Assembly: GCF_008639165.1 (NCBI RefSeq)
Contig: NZ_CP029197.1
Location: forward strand, 4,220,001-4,284,000
From: Streptomyces venezuelae ATCC 10712
GTDB taxonomy: Bacteria > Actinomycetota > Actinomycetes > Streptomycetales > Streptomycetaceae
Length of the DNA stretch: 64,000 nt
Reading direction: 5' to 3'
A program made the translations under genes and the position numbers. This document shows, one piece after another, positions 45,047 through 52,702 of this stretch; the stretch's first letter is position 1, and the number at the start of each line of letters is the position of its first letter. The notes under the pieces are model-generated. The model did no database searches. It saw only the letters and a program-made list of their open reading frames with translations, and was not told where the DNA came from.

Positions 45047-45301
45047 ATGGCAGCGGGAACCATCCGCTACTGGGCCGCGGCCAAGGCCGCCGCCGGTGTC
45101 GCCGAGGAGCCGTACACCGCCGAGCACCTCGCGGAGGCCCTCGACGCGGCCCGCGCGAAGCACCCGGGCGAGCTCGCCCAGGTCCTCAAGCGGTGCTCGT
45201 TCCTGGTCGACGGCGACCCCGTCGGGACCCGGAGCCATGAGACGGTACGGCTTGCCGAGGGCGGCACCGTCGAGGTGCTCCCCCCGTTCGCAGGAGGGTG
45301 A
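45047..45301 (+). CDS. MoaD/ThiS-family sulfur carrier protein
   Basis: This 84-aa beta-grasp protein starts at an ATG after GAAGGGAG and ends with the di-glycine tail PPFAGG that is adenylated and then thiocarboxylated. RYWAAAKAAAGVAEEPY and VDGDPVGTRSHETVRLAEGGTVEVLPP match MoaD more than ThiS. Its E1-like activating enzyme is not adjacent, but a rhodanese-type sulfurtransferase lies 2.6 kb downstream. It ends 10 bp before the next gene. Confidence 0.9.
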   Translation: MAAGTIRYWAAAKAAAGVAEEPYTAEHLAEALDAARAKHPGELAQVLKRCSFLVDGDPVGTRSHETVRLAEGGTVEVLPPFAGG

Positions 45302-45311
45302 ACCCCAGACC

Positions 45312-46499
45312 ATGAGCAACGACCAGTACTACGGCGGTCAGCCGTACGACCCGTACGCGAACGGCAACGGCAACGGGCAGCAGTCGCAGCAGGGCGCCGA
45401 CGTCACACAGACGTGGGAGGGCCAGACCTGGGACACCCAGTACCAGCCGGCCGTCACCTACGAGCAGGTCCAGGCCGCGCGGGCGCAGCCCCCCGTCTCC
45501 TACGGGGGACAGGAGGCGGCGTACCAGCAGGAGCAGCAGCCGTACCCGCCGTACGCGCCCGAGCAGGACTCGTACGGGTCGCACGGCTCGTACGGGAACG
45601 GGGCCCCCGCCGCGTACTACGCGGAGCCGCAGCCGCATTCGGCGGAGGCGCCGGCCCCTGAGCCCGCCCCCGCCCCCGTCCCGGCCCCCGCCGCCGAGGC
45701 CGGGCCCGCGTACTCCTCGCCCACCACCTCCGGGAACACCCGCATTACCGACGCCCAGCGCGCCCGCGCCGAAGGCCGGTCGCCGATCATCGACCCGGGG
45801 ATGCGGCCCGCCGCCCTCACCGCCGTCCTCGGCCTGCTGCTCGCCGGCGGCGCCGCCCTCGGCAGCTACGGGCTCCTCGTCCCGCTCGTGCTCCTCCAGG
45901 GCCTCACCGCCGCCGGCTGGTTCCGGCTCAACGGCATGTGGCCCGCCCGCCAGGGCATCGCCCTCGCCTTCGCCGGCGGCCTCGCCGCCGACGCCGCACT
46001 GCTCGCCACCGGCCGGGAGCACGCGGCCGCCGCGATCCTCGGCACGCTCGGCGTCTGGGTGCTGCTCTGCCTGGTCCTCCAGCTGCGCAGCCACGCCGAC
46101 CCCGACGAGCGCATGTACGGCCTGATGGCCACCGTCGCCTCGGCGGCGCTCACCGTCATCGCCACCGGGCTCCTCGGCGCCGACCCCGACGCGGTCGTCG
46201 TCGGCGGGATCGCGGTCGCCGCCGCCGTCCTCGCCCGGGCACTCCCGCTGCCCGGCCCCGTCTCCCTCGTCGGCGCGCTGCTGGCATCGGCGGGCGCGGG
46301 GATCGCCGCCGGCGGCCTCACCGGCCTGGGCCCCTCCGGCGCGCTGCTCGGCCTCGGGGCCGGTGTCTGCGCCCTGGTCGGCCTGCGGGCGGCCGCCTAC
46401 GACTACCCGTCCCGCTTCGTGCACATGACCGCCGGTGTCGCACTGCCGCTGACCGCCGCCGCGCCCGCCGTCTACCTGCTCGGCCGGGCCCTGGTCTGA
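45312..46499 (+). CDS. membrane protein with Tyr/Pro/Gln-rich N-terminus
   Basis: This 395-aa protein has a disordered N-terminal region of about 165 residues (PYDPYANGNGNGQQ, PPYAPEQDSYGSHGSYGNG, PAPEPAPAPVPAP) and about nine hydrophobic helices from residue 170 on, with short loops. No catalytic motif is visible. The disordered tail is likely cytoplasmic. It appears cotranscribed with the MoaD-like gene 10 bp upstream. A strong hairpin follows. I do not recognise a function. Confidence 0.85.
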   Translation: MSNDQYYGGQPYDPYANGNGNGQQSQQGADVTQTWEGQTWDTQYQPAVTYEQVQAARAQPPVSYGGQEAAYQQEQQPYPPYAPEQDSYGSHGSYGNGAPAAYYAEPQPHSAEAPAPEPAPAPVPAPAAEAGPAYSSPTTSGNTRITDAQRARAEGRSPIIDPGMRPAALTAVLGLLLAGGAALGSYGLLVPLVLLQGLTAAGWFRLNGMWPARQGIALAFAGGLAADAALLATGREHAAAAILGTLGVWVLLCLVLQLRSHADPDERMYGLMATVASAALTVIATGLLGADPDAVVVGGIAVAAAVLARALPLPGPVSLVGALLASAGAGIAAGGLTGLGPSGALLGLGAGVCALVGLRAAAYDYPSRFVHMTAGVALPLTAAAPAVYLLGRALV

Positions 46500-46527
46500 C
46501 CGCCCGCGCGGACCGCGAGGGAACCAA

Positions 46528-46575
46528 CCGGCCCCCTGACACGTCGATCTTCGTGTCGGGGGGCCGGAACCTTTT
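46528..46575 (+). terminator. terminator after the membrane protein gene
   Basis: A 16-bp stem (CCGGCCCCCTGACACG / CGTGTCGGGGGGCCGG, one T-G wobble) with an eight-base loop is followed by AACCTTTTCC. It ends 43 bp before the DUF2993 gene, making that a separate unit. Confidence 0.85.
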
Positions 46576-46617
46576 CCGTACCCATCGGATCCTTTTCATC
46601 GGGGGGACGCACAGCCC

Positions 46618-47304
46618 ATGCGAGCACTGCGGATTCTGTTGATCGTGGCCGTCGTGCTGGGCGGGGTCCTGGTCGGGATCGACCGGCTGGCCGTCTCATA
46701 CGCCGAGGACGAGGCGGCGGGCCGGGTGAAGCTCCCCTCCGTGAACAGCGAATCCGTCGAGGTCGACATCAAGGGCTTCCCCTTCCTGACCCAGGTCGTG
46801 GACAAGCGGTTCGACGAGATCGACGTCACGGTCAAGGGCGGCTCCGCGCAGGCCGGCGACAAGCGCGTCCGGGTCGGCGAGCTGACGGTGGCCCTGCGGG
46901 ACGTGACCGTGACCGGCGACTGGGCGGGCGCGAAGGCCGGCTCCGCGAGCGGGACGGCCCTCATCTCGTACGCGGACCTCACCGCCGCCTCCGACCGGGA
47001 GGCCGTCGTCGCGTACGGCGGCAACGGCAAGGTGAAGGTGACCGGCGGCGTGAAGGTCATGGGCCGCACCGTGACCCGCACGGTCCTGTCGACCGTGACC
47101 GTCGTGAACGGCGACACCCTCCGGGTCCGCGCCGACGAGGTGCCCGGCGAGGGCATCCCCGGCATCGAGGACCTGGTGCGCGCCCGCACCGACTTCGACC
47201 GCCCGATCGGTGTGATCGCCGGCATGAAGGTGGAGAAGGTCGAGCCGCGCCCGGACGGCCTCGCCATCTCCGTGAGCGGCAAGGACGTCGTCCTGGCGGG
47301 CTGA
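46618..47304 (+). CDS. DUF2993/LmeA-like exported lipid-binding protein
   Basis: This 228-aa protein has an N-terminal signal-anchor helix (ILLIVAVVLGGVLVGIDRLAV) and the DUF2993 body (VDIKGFPFLTQVVDKRFDEIDVTV, GSASGTALISYADLTAASDRE, GIPGIEDLVRARTDFDRPI). Mycobacterial relatives (LmeA) bind phospholipids in the periplasm and help maturation of lipomannan. Here it is probably extracytoplasmic and membrane-tethered. The ATG is preceded by GGGGGGACGCACAGCCC. Confidence 0.87.
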   Translation: MRALRILLIVAVVLGGVLVGIDRLAVSYAEDEAAGRVKLPSVNSESVEVDIKGFPFLTQVVDKRFDEIDVTVKGGSAQAGDKRVRVGELTVALRDVTVTGDWAGAKAGSASGTALISYADLTAASDREAVVAYGGNGKVKVTGGVKVMGRTVTRTVLSTVTVVNGDTLRVRADEVPGEGIPGIEDLVRARTDFDRPIGVIAGMKVEKVEPRPDGLAISVSGKDVVLAG

Positions 47305-47333
47305 CGGGCGGGCCGGCGGGCGGGCCGAGGGGT

Positions 47334-47381
47334 GGGCTGGGCGGACGGCCCGGCGGGCGGGCTGGGCGGACGGCCCGGCGG
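47334..47381. repeat. 25-bp tandem duplication
   Basis: GGGCTGGGCGGACGGCCCGGCGG occurs twice, at 47334-47356 and 47359-47381, inside a G/C-only-looking stretch just past the DUF2993 stop. It probably arose by slippage and has no clear role. Confidence 0.75.
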
Positions 47382-47464
47382 CCCCGGAAGGCCACCCGCG
47401 CGGCCCCTGCGTGTACCCATTGGTCACATGCTGAGACACCGCTGTCCGACCAGCAGAACCAGAA

Positions 47465-47492
47465 CCGGACGCCTCGGTACGGAGGCGTCCGG
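47465..47492. terminator. 11-bp inverted repeat upstream of the sulfur operon
   Basis: CCGGACGCCTC and GAGGCGTCCGG flank GGTACG. It lies 160 bp past DUF2993 and about 90 bp before the promoter of the leader peptide. It may terminate transcripts arriving from upstream or bind a regulator. Confidence 0.5.
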
Positions 47493-47508
47493 AGCCCTCC
47501 CGCGTCCT

Positions 47509-47594
47509 GATCGCGTCTCGCATCTCGGACGATCGCGTCTCAAAATACGACACACCGGTGACACGGCCGCCTGTCCGTCCCTACGATCGTGGGC
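47509..47594 (+). promoter_or_regulatory. promoter region of the Cys leader/cysA2 operon
   Basis: GTGACA (47558-47563), an 18-bp spacer and TACGAT (47582-47587) put the transcription start at or next to the ATG at 47595, which implies a leaderless mRNA. Upstream, GATCGCGTCTC is repeated exactly (47509-47519 and 47531-47541) with a 22-bp period, two helical turns, as for an activator or repressor pair. Confidence 0.68.
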
Positions 47595-47675
47595 ATGAAG
47601 CGACAGGCGGAACTCACGAAGCGGCGGGCAGTAGACCTGTGCCGCGTCGCCGCCATGCTCTGTCGCTCCGTCTGA
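47595..47675 (+). CDS. cysteine-containing leader peptide
   Basis: This 26-codon frame encodes MKRQAELTKRRAVDLCRVAAMLCRSV and ends 206 bp upstream of the sulfurtransferase gene. Actinobacterial genomes carry such short peptides ahead of sulfur-assimilation and cysteine genes, commonly annotated as putative leader peptides. The Cys codons (16 and 23) may let ribosome speed report cysteine-tRNA supply. The start coincides with the predicted transcription start, so it is probably leaderless. A bulged hairpin (47703-47726) downstream could be the responding structure. Confidence 0.8.
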   Translation: MKRQAELTKRRAVDLCRVAAMLCRSV

Positions 47676-47881
47676 GCGGGACCCACCACTCCCGTATTCC
47701 TCAGGCCCTCCGACCGAGGTCGGGGCCGCCCCGTGTAGCCGTACGCACGTCCCTCACGCACGTCCGCTTGCCCGACACGCCGTCCGACGAGTCACCCGAC
47801 GAGCCGCCCGCGACGAGGCGTACCGCTCCACACCCGCACACCCGCACCACACCGCCGCACACTGCCCCGGAGGAGAACAAC

Positions 47882-48727
47882 ATGGCTCGCAGCGACGTCC
47901 TGGTCGACGCGGACTGGGTCGAGGCCAACCTCGACAACCCGCAGGTCGCCATCGTCGAGGTCGACGAGGACACCTCGGCCTACGAGAAGAACCACATCCG
48001 CAACGCCATCCGGATCGACTGGACCCAGGACCTCCAGGACCCGGTCCGCCGCGACTTCATCGACCAGGAGGGCTTCGAGAAGCTCCTCTCGGCGAAGGGC
48101 ATCGCGAACGACACCACGGTCGTGCTCTACGGCGGCAACAACAACTGGTTCGCCTCCTACGCCTACTGGTACTTCAAGCTCTACGGCCACCAGGACGTGA
48201 AGCTCCTCGACGGCGGCCGCAAGAAGTGGGAGCTCGACTCCCGCGACCTGGTCGACGGCTCCGCCGTCCCCGCCCGCCCGGCCACCGAGTACAAGGCCAA
48301 GGCCCAGGACTCCTCCATCCGCGCCTTCCGCGACGACGTCGTGGCCGCGATCGGCGCCCAGAACCTGGTCGACGTCCGCTCGCCCGACGAGTTCTCCGGC
48401 AAGCTGCTCGCCCCGGCGCACCTCCCGCAGGAGCAGTCGCAGCGCCCCGGCCACGTGCCGAGCGCCCGCAACATCCCGTGGTCGAAGAACGCCAACGACG
48501 ACGGCACCTTCAAGTCGGACGACGAGCTCAAGGCCCTCTACGAGGACGAGCAGGTCGACCTGGCGAAGGACACCATCGCCTACTGCCGCATCGGTGAGCG
48601 CTCCGCGCTCACGTGGTTCGTCCTGCATGAGCTGCTCGGCGTCGAGAACGTCAAGAACTACGACGGCTCGTGGACCGAGTACGGCTCCCTCGTCGGCGTG
48701 CCGATCGAGCTCGGCGCCAACAAGTAA
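47882..48727 (+). CDS. cysA2: thiosulfate/3-mercaptopyruvate sulfurtransferase (CysA2-like)
   Basis: This 281-aa tandem rhodanese starts after CCGGAGGAGAACAAC. The N-terminal domain is inactive; the C-terminal domain carries the active-site loop AYCRIGERSALTWF with the persulfide Cys. SRPGH-type landmarks (LPQEQSQRPGHVPSARNIPW) and VKNYDGSWTEYGSLVG closely resemble mycobacterial CysA2/CysA3. It moves sulfane sulfur from thiosulfate or mercaptopyruvate to thiols or carriers. It is followed by the DUF1416 gene, 50 bp away, as in mycobacteria. Confidence 0.94.
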   Translation: MARSDVLVDADWVEANLDNPQVAIVEVDEDTSAYEKNHIRNAIRIDWTQDLQDPVRRDFIDQEGFEKLLSAKGIANDTTVVLYGGNNNWFASYAYWYFKLYGHQDVKLLDGGRKKWELDSRDLVDGSAVPARPATEYKAKAQDSSIRAFRDDVVAAIGAQNLVDVRSPDEFSGKLLAPAHLPQEQSQRPGHVPSARNIPWSKNANDDGTFKSDDELKALYEDEQVDLAKDTIAYCRIGERSALTWFVLHELLGVENVKNYDGSWTEYGSLVGVPIELGANK

Positions 48728-48777
48728 TCCCCGGATCCTCCCTCCTCCGGACCCCTCGACGTTAAGGACAGAACGAC

Positions 48778-49065
48778 ATGTGTGGAGCGCAGCCCGGCGG
48801 CCCCGACGCCTCGACGATCAAGCCCGGTGAGACCACCATCCAGGGCTTCGTGACCAAGGACGGCCAGCCCGTCACCGGTTACGTCCGCCTCCTGGACTCG
48901 ACCGGCGAGTTCACGGCCGAGGTCCCGACCTCCGCCACCGGCCAGTTCCGTTTCTACGCGGCCGAGGGCACCTGGACCGTCCGCGCCCTGGTCCCCGGCG
49001 GCACCGCCGACCGCCAGGTCGTGGCCCAGCACGGTGGCCTGGCCGAGGTCGCCATCGCGGTCTGA
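48778..49065 (+). CDS. sseC: DUF1416 protein (SseC-like)
   Basis: This 95-aa protein starts MCGAQPGGPDASTIKPGE and folds as a predicted beta sandwich (TIQGFVTKDGQPVTGYVRLLD, GQFRFYAAEGTWTVRALVP). The family matches mycobacterial SseC1/SseC2, which also follow cysA2-type genes. The Cys at position 2 is conserved and may accept sulfur, an inference. It is cotranscribed with the sulfurtransferase and ends before a 17-bp hairpin. Confidence 0.88.
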   Translation: MCGAQPGGPDASTIKPGETTIQGFVTKDGQPVTGYVRLLDSTGEFTAEVPTSATGQFRFYAAEGTWTVRALVPGGTADRQVVAQHGGLAEVAIAV

Positions 49066-49083
49066 TCCGCGACACCGAACCGG

Positions 49084-49147
49084 CCGAAGGGCCGTGCCTC
49101 CTGGGGGGTTGGACGCCATTTCCAGGACTTGAGGCACGGCCCTTCGG
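49084..49147 (+). terminator. 17-bp-stem hairpin after sseC
   Basis: CCGAAGGGCCGTGCCTC (49084-49100) and its exact complement (49131-49147) enclose a 30-base loop that itself contains CTGG/CCAG. It sits 19 bp past the sseC stop. The right arm overlaps a possible -35 (TTGAGG, 49129-49134) for the next gene, so terminator and promoter are interleaved. Confidence 0.8.
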
Positions 49148-49162
49148 TCGTACCCTGAAGGT

Positions 49163-49426
49163 GTGTACGCACGCCGTCGGCACGTCTACTTCTGGATGAT
49201 GGGCGCCTGCCTGGCCCTCTTCGTGGGCGCCTGGGCGGTCGTGCGCCTCTTCTCGATGCCGGTGGCGATCGGCATGTGCGTGGTGGCCATGGTCATCCCC
49301 CCGATCGCCGCGATGGCCGCCAACCGAAGAGGCCCCGAGGACCGCTGGTGGGACGACCCTTCGGGGGACCCGAAGTCGGACGAGTGGTGGGACGAACTCG
49401 ACGGCAAGAAGCGGCGGGGGCCGTAG
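49163..49426 (+). CDS. DUF3099 membrane protein
   Basis: This 87-aa protein has two close membrane helices (about 8-26 and 30-50: WMMGACLALFVGAWAVVRLF, VAIGMCVVAMVIPPIAAMAA) and an acidic, Trp-rich tail (GPEDRWWDDPSGD, SDEWWDELDG). TACCCT (49151-49156) lies 6 bp before the GTG, so the transcript is probably leaderless; an overlapping GTG at 49161 is out of frame. The function is unknown. Confidence 0.82.
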   Translation: MYARRRHVYFWMMGACLALFVGAWAVVRLFSMPVAIGMCVVAMVIPPIAAMAANRRGPEDRWWDDPSGDPKSDEWWDELDGKKRRGP

Positions 49427-49490
49427 CGGGGGCGGTGTGGGGGCGCGTTGGAGGGCGGCGGGGAGTAGGCCCTTCCGGGTCAGTACCGGG

Positions 49491-49856
49491 TCAGTAGACG
49501 AGGGCCTGGGTCTCGTCCGACATCGCTTCCTGGACGAAGACCTGGGCGCCGGCGATGCGGAAGCCCTCCAGGAGGTCCTTCTCCTCGATGGCGCGGCGCG
49601 CCGCGCACTGCGTGCAGACCGTGATGCGGCCGCCGGCCGCCAGGATTCCGTCGATCAGGTCCGGGAGCGGCGCCGCGTGCGGGAGGTCGAACTCCGCCGC
49701 CCGGCCCGGGAGGGCGAACCACGAGGACTCGCCGGTCAGCCAGAGCGAGACCTCGACGCCACTGGCGGCGGCGACGGCCGCCACCGTGAAGGCCTGCGAG
49801 CAGCGTTCGGGGGCGTCGGCCCCCGCGGTCACCTTGATCACGAGCTTCTTCGGCAT
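49491..49856 (-). CDS. DsrE/DsrF-like family protein
   Basis: This 121-aa protein starts at the ATG MPKKLVIKVTAGADAPERCS. The DsrE fold is recognisable from VIKVTAGADAP, GVEVSLWLTGESSW, GGRITVCTQCAARRAIEEKDL and AGAQVFVQEAMSD. The Cys pair in VCTQCAA corresponds to the position where family members carry a sulfur-relay or redox Cys. With CysA2/SseC and MoaD nearby, a role in sulfur transfer is plausible. It is convergent with DUF3099. Confidence 0.87.
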   Translation of the reverse strand: MPKKLVIKVTAGADAPERCSQAFTVAAVAAASGVEVSLWLTGESSWFALPGRAAEFDLPHAAPLPDLIDGILAAGGRITVCTQCAARRAIEEKDLLEGFRIAGAQVFVQEAMSDETQALVY

Positions 49857-49959
49857 ATGCCGAACTGTAATGCTCGGCGCCACAACCCTTGGAGTCCCCC
49901 GCGGGTCTGCTGGGTGCGCGGATGACGGAATCCGCGCTTCAGGTCTCGTGGGGGGACTT

Positions 49960-50760
49960 TTGAGCATCGAAGAAACTATCCAAAATCCGGAAACGGCACC
50001 GCCGCCGGACCCGGCCGAGGCGCCGGACCCCGTCGCCGTCCCGCCTCGCCGTCGTGTTCTCCGTACCGTCGGGCTGATCGCCGTCGCCGCCGTGCTCGGG
50101 CTCGTCGGCGGGACCGCCGTCGGCTACCGCATCCAGGCCGACCGCGAGCCCACCGCGCTGCCGCCGCTGAACCAGCCCGGTCTCGCGTACCCGGCGAAGC
50201 CGCTCCCGAAGGGCGAGGAGCCCGCGCCGCTGTCCGCGGCGGAGGACCGCCAGGTCAAGACGGACGGCGACCTGCGGAAGCTGCTGGTCCCGCGACCGGC
50301 GGGGGCGCGGGCCGACGGCCCGGACGGCTGGCAGTCGCTGGCCGGGTACGTCAACGGCTTCACCCGGCCCGAAGGCGCGCTGGAGTTCCAGCTCGACCAG
50401 GGCGTCCGGCGCATCGCCACGCGCGCGTGGCGCGTCGGCGAGTACAAGCGCGTGGAGGTCAACCTCGTGCAGTACCGCGCCAGCTCCGGCATCGGCGCGC
50501 TGGAGCACGTGGAGAGCCAGCAGCGGATCGCCATCGGCCAGTCGAAGTCGGACTCCCTCGGGAAGTCGGTGCGGGGCTCGGAGAACGGGCGCTACTTCGT
50601 CTACCCGGTGGAACGCCGGGCGGGCTACCTGGACCTCTACGAGGCCCGCGCCTTCATCCAGCGCGGCGACATCGCGATCACGATCCTGATGTCCGACACA
50701 CGGAAGATCACCGAGAGCGAGATCCGTTCTCTGGCCGAGCGGCAGCTGGGGCGCCTGTGA
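49960..50760 (+). CDS. anchored extracytoplasmic protein, paralogue 1
   Basis: This 266-aa protein starts at TTG after GGGGGGAC (LSIEETIQNP); a GTG four codons upstream is an alternative. A cytoplasmic Pro-rich tail, one helix (VGLIAVAAVLGLVGGTAVGY, about 35-54) and an extracytoplasmic domain follow. The domain holds LRKLLVPRPAGARA, a motif shared with the next two proteins, and RAWRVGEYKRVEVNLVQYRASSG. It is the first gene of a coupled three-gene operon. I do not recognise a function. Confidence 0.8.
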   Translation: MSIEETIQNPETAPPPDPAEAPDPVAVPPRRRVLRTVGLIAVAAVLGLVGGTAVGYRIQADREPTALPPLNQPGLAYPAKPLPKGEEPAPLSAAEDRQVKTDGDLRKLLVPRPAGARADGPDGWQSLAGYVNGFTRPEGALEFQLDQGVRRIATRAWRVGEYKRVEVNLVQYRASSGIGALEHVESQQRIAIGQSKSDSLGKSVRGSENGRYFVYPVERRAGYLDLYEARAFIQRGDIAITILMSDTRKITESEIRSLAERQLGRL

Positions 50761-51545
50761 GTGAGAAGTCGGGGAGCCGCACACGGCGGATCCTGAAGAA
50801 CGCGCTGGTCTCCGTGCTGGTCCTGGGGGCCGTCGGCGGTGGAGTCGCCTACACCGCCGTCACCGCCGACGGCGCCGACCGGTCCGCGCCCACCGACCCG
50901 TGGGCGGATCCGTCCGTGACCGCGACGCCCGCCGACCCGGCGGCCGGTGCCGCGCGGGGCCGGGCCTCCACCCCGCTGAGCAAGCTCCTGCTGCCCGTAC
51001 CGGAGGGTTACGTCCTCGGCGCGGACATCGCGGGGTACGGGAACGACGACGAACTGCCCGCCAAGCAGGCCGCGGCCCTCCTCAAGGAGTCCGGCAGGGG
51101 CTTCTACGGCAAGAAGCGCCGCGAGTACGAGGAGGCGGTCGACCGGCTCGGCATCCAGGGCATGGCCATGCGCTCGTACGCCCAGCAGGACAGCAGCCTT
51201 CAGGCCGAGGTGCTCATCCTGCGGATGAAGGACAAGAAGAAGGTCCGCGAGTTCTTCGAGGTCCGCAAGGAGATGTCCGAGCTCCTGGAGCTGCGCAAGG
51301 GCCCGAAGATCAAGGAGTACGCGCGGACGTCCGCCTGCTACCTCGGGCCCAAGCCCGAGAAGCCGGAGACGTACGGGGACGAGGAACGGAGTCCCGTGCT
51401 CCAGGCCATGATCTGCTCGGCGTACGACGGCGAGGTCATGGTCACCGTCACGGCGTTCGGCGCCCCGCCCTTCGAGGACAAGGACGTGGCCGGCCTTGTC
51501 GAGAAGCAGCTTCGCCACATCGCGTCCCCGGGGGAGTACGTATGA
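50757..51545 (+). CDS. anchored extracytoplasmic protein, paralogue 2
   Basis: This 262-aa protein starts with GTG overlapping the upstream stop (GTGA). A single helix (ALVSVLVLGAVGGGVAYTAV) near residues 13-32 is followed by an extracytoplasmic domain with LSKLLLPVPEGYVLG, AMRSYAQQDSSLQAEVLILRMKD and two Cys (YARTSACYLGPK, LQAMICSAYDG). It is related in layout and motif to paralogues 1 and 3. The function is unknown. Confidence 0.8.
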   Translation: MSEKSGSRTRRILKNALVSVLVLGAVGGGVAYTAVTADGADRSAPTDPWADPSVTATPADPAAGAARGRASTPLSKLLLPVPEGYVLGADIAGYGNDDELPAKQAAALLKESGRGFYGKKRREYEEAVDRLGIQGMAMRSYAQQDSSLQAEVLILRMKDKKKVREFFEVRKEMSELLELRKGPKIKEYARTSACYLGPKPEKPETYGDEERSPVLQAMICSAYDGEVMVTVTAFGAPPFEDKDVAGLVEKQLRHIASPGEYV

Positions 51546-52474
51546 CCGAGCAGTTGACGACCGGAACCGCCTCCCAGCCGGAGACCGACGAGCCGAAGGC
51601 GCCCGAGGCGCAGGCACCCGGGGCACAGGCCCCCGAGGCACAGGCGCCCGAGGCACAGGCACCCGCGACGGAGGCGCCCGAGACGGCCGCCGCGGCCGTC
51701 TCCGCCGCGCCCCGGCGGTCCCGCCGTGTCCTGTGGGCGGTGGCCCGCTGGACGGCCGCCGTCGTCGTGTGCGGCGGCGTCGGTGCCGGTACCGCCGCGG
51801 GGATCACCGCGCTCGACCGGAACGACGTACCCGGTCTCGCGACCGAGAGCGACGGCCGCTGGGACTACCCCGAGCTCCGGCTCCCCGCCCTGCCGGCGGA
51901 CCGGCCGCGCCCCTTCACGGAGGGCAACGACGGCGAGATCCACCACGCCGACCTGCGCGAGCTGTTGCTGCCCGCACCGGTCGGCGCCACGCCCGACCCG
52001 AAGCTGAACGGCGGGTTCGTGTCCACGGACGCGTACCTGGCGCTGTACGGGAAGGAGTCCCGCGGCGAGCTGAAGCGGCACCTGGCGGACTCCACCCTGC
52101 GGCACGTCGCCGCCCGCGGCTGGACCACACCCGACGGCACCAGGACCAGCATCCACCTGCTGCGCTTCAGCTCGGTGGCGTACGCGGGCGCGTTCAAGGA
52201 CGAGGCGCTGGAGGCGGACGGGATCTACGGCCCCAAGGCACTGCCGGACGGGGTGGCGGGCGCCGTCCTGGAGTCCTTCGCGGACGACGTCTCCGTACCG
52301 GACACGAGCCTGTACGCGTACCACGAGAAGAAGCCGTACGGCCCCGAGCAGACCCGCTGGGCCTACGTCCAGGCCGGTGACACCCTCGCGCTGATCACCC
52401 AGACCCGTCGGGGCGAGGCCCTCGTCGTGCCGTTCCAGCAGACCGTCACCCTGCAGAACCAGCTGCTCGGGTAG
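51542..52474 (+). CDS. anchored extracytoplasmic protein, paralogue 3
   Basis: This 310-aa protein starts with ATG overlapping the upstream stop (ATGA). The N-terminal tail has a tandem PEAQAP repeat (about 20-45), a helix (WTAAVVVCGGVGAGTAAGIT) lies near 75-94, and the extracytoplasmic part has LRELLLPAPVGATPDPKLNGG, HVAARGWTTPDGTRTSIHLLRFSS and WAYVQAGDTLALITQT. With paralogues 1 and 2 it forms one operon, perhaps one surface complex. Confidence 0.8.
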   Translation: MTEQLTTGTASQPETDEPKAPEAQAPGAQAPEAQAPEAQAPATEAPETAAAAVSAAPRRSRRVLWAVARWTAAVVVCGGVGAGTAAGITALDRNDVPGLATESDGRWDYPELRLPALPADRPRPFTEGNDGEIHHADLRELLLPAPVGATPDPKLNGGFVSTDAYLALYGKESRGELKRHLADSTLRHVAARGWTTPDGTRTSIHLLRFSSVAYAGAFKDEALEADGIYGPKALPDGVAGAVLESFADDVSVPDTSLYAYHEKKPYGPEQTRWAYVQAGDTLALITQTRRGEALVVPFQQTVTLQNQLLG

Positions 52475-52575
52475 TCACAGCGCGCGAGACCCACCTCACC
52501 GAGTGGGCCGGGCACCCTCCTACTAAGCTGGGGTCCGGCCCGTTCCGCCTTCACCGCTCAGTCGAGGAGCACTCC

Positions 52576-52674
52576 GTGATCATTTTCTTCGAGGTTCTGC
52601 TGGCCCTGGTCTGTGTCGGCGTGCTCGCCTTCACCGGTCTGGCCGTGAAGAAGCTGTACCAGGGCCAGCGCTAA
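52576..52674 (+). CDS. 32-aa single-helix membrane peptide
   Basis: A GTG start 6 nt after GAGGAG opens a 33-codon frame encoding MIIFFEVLLALVCVGVLAFT followed by GLAVKKLYQGQR. One membrane helix with a short basic cytoplasmic tail fits a small membrane-embedded modulator. It lies 28 bp before the nitrobindin-like gene. The strong ribosome-binding site and the natural-looking sequence support it. Confidence 0.75.
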   Translation: MIIFFEVLLALVCVGVLAFTGLAVKKLYQGQR

Positions 52675-52702
52675 CCACTTCGAGAGAACGCCAGAGCTGC
52701 TC

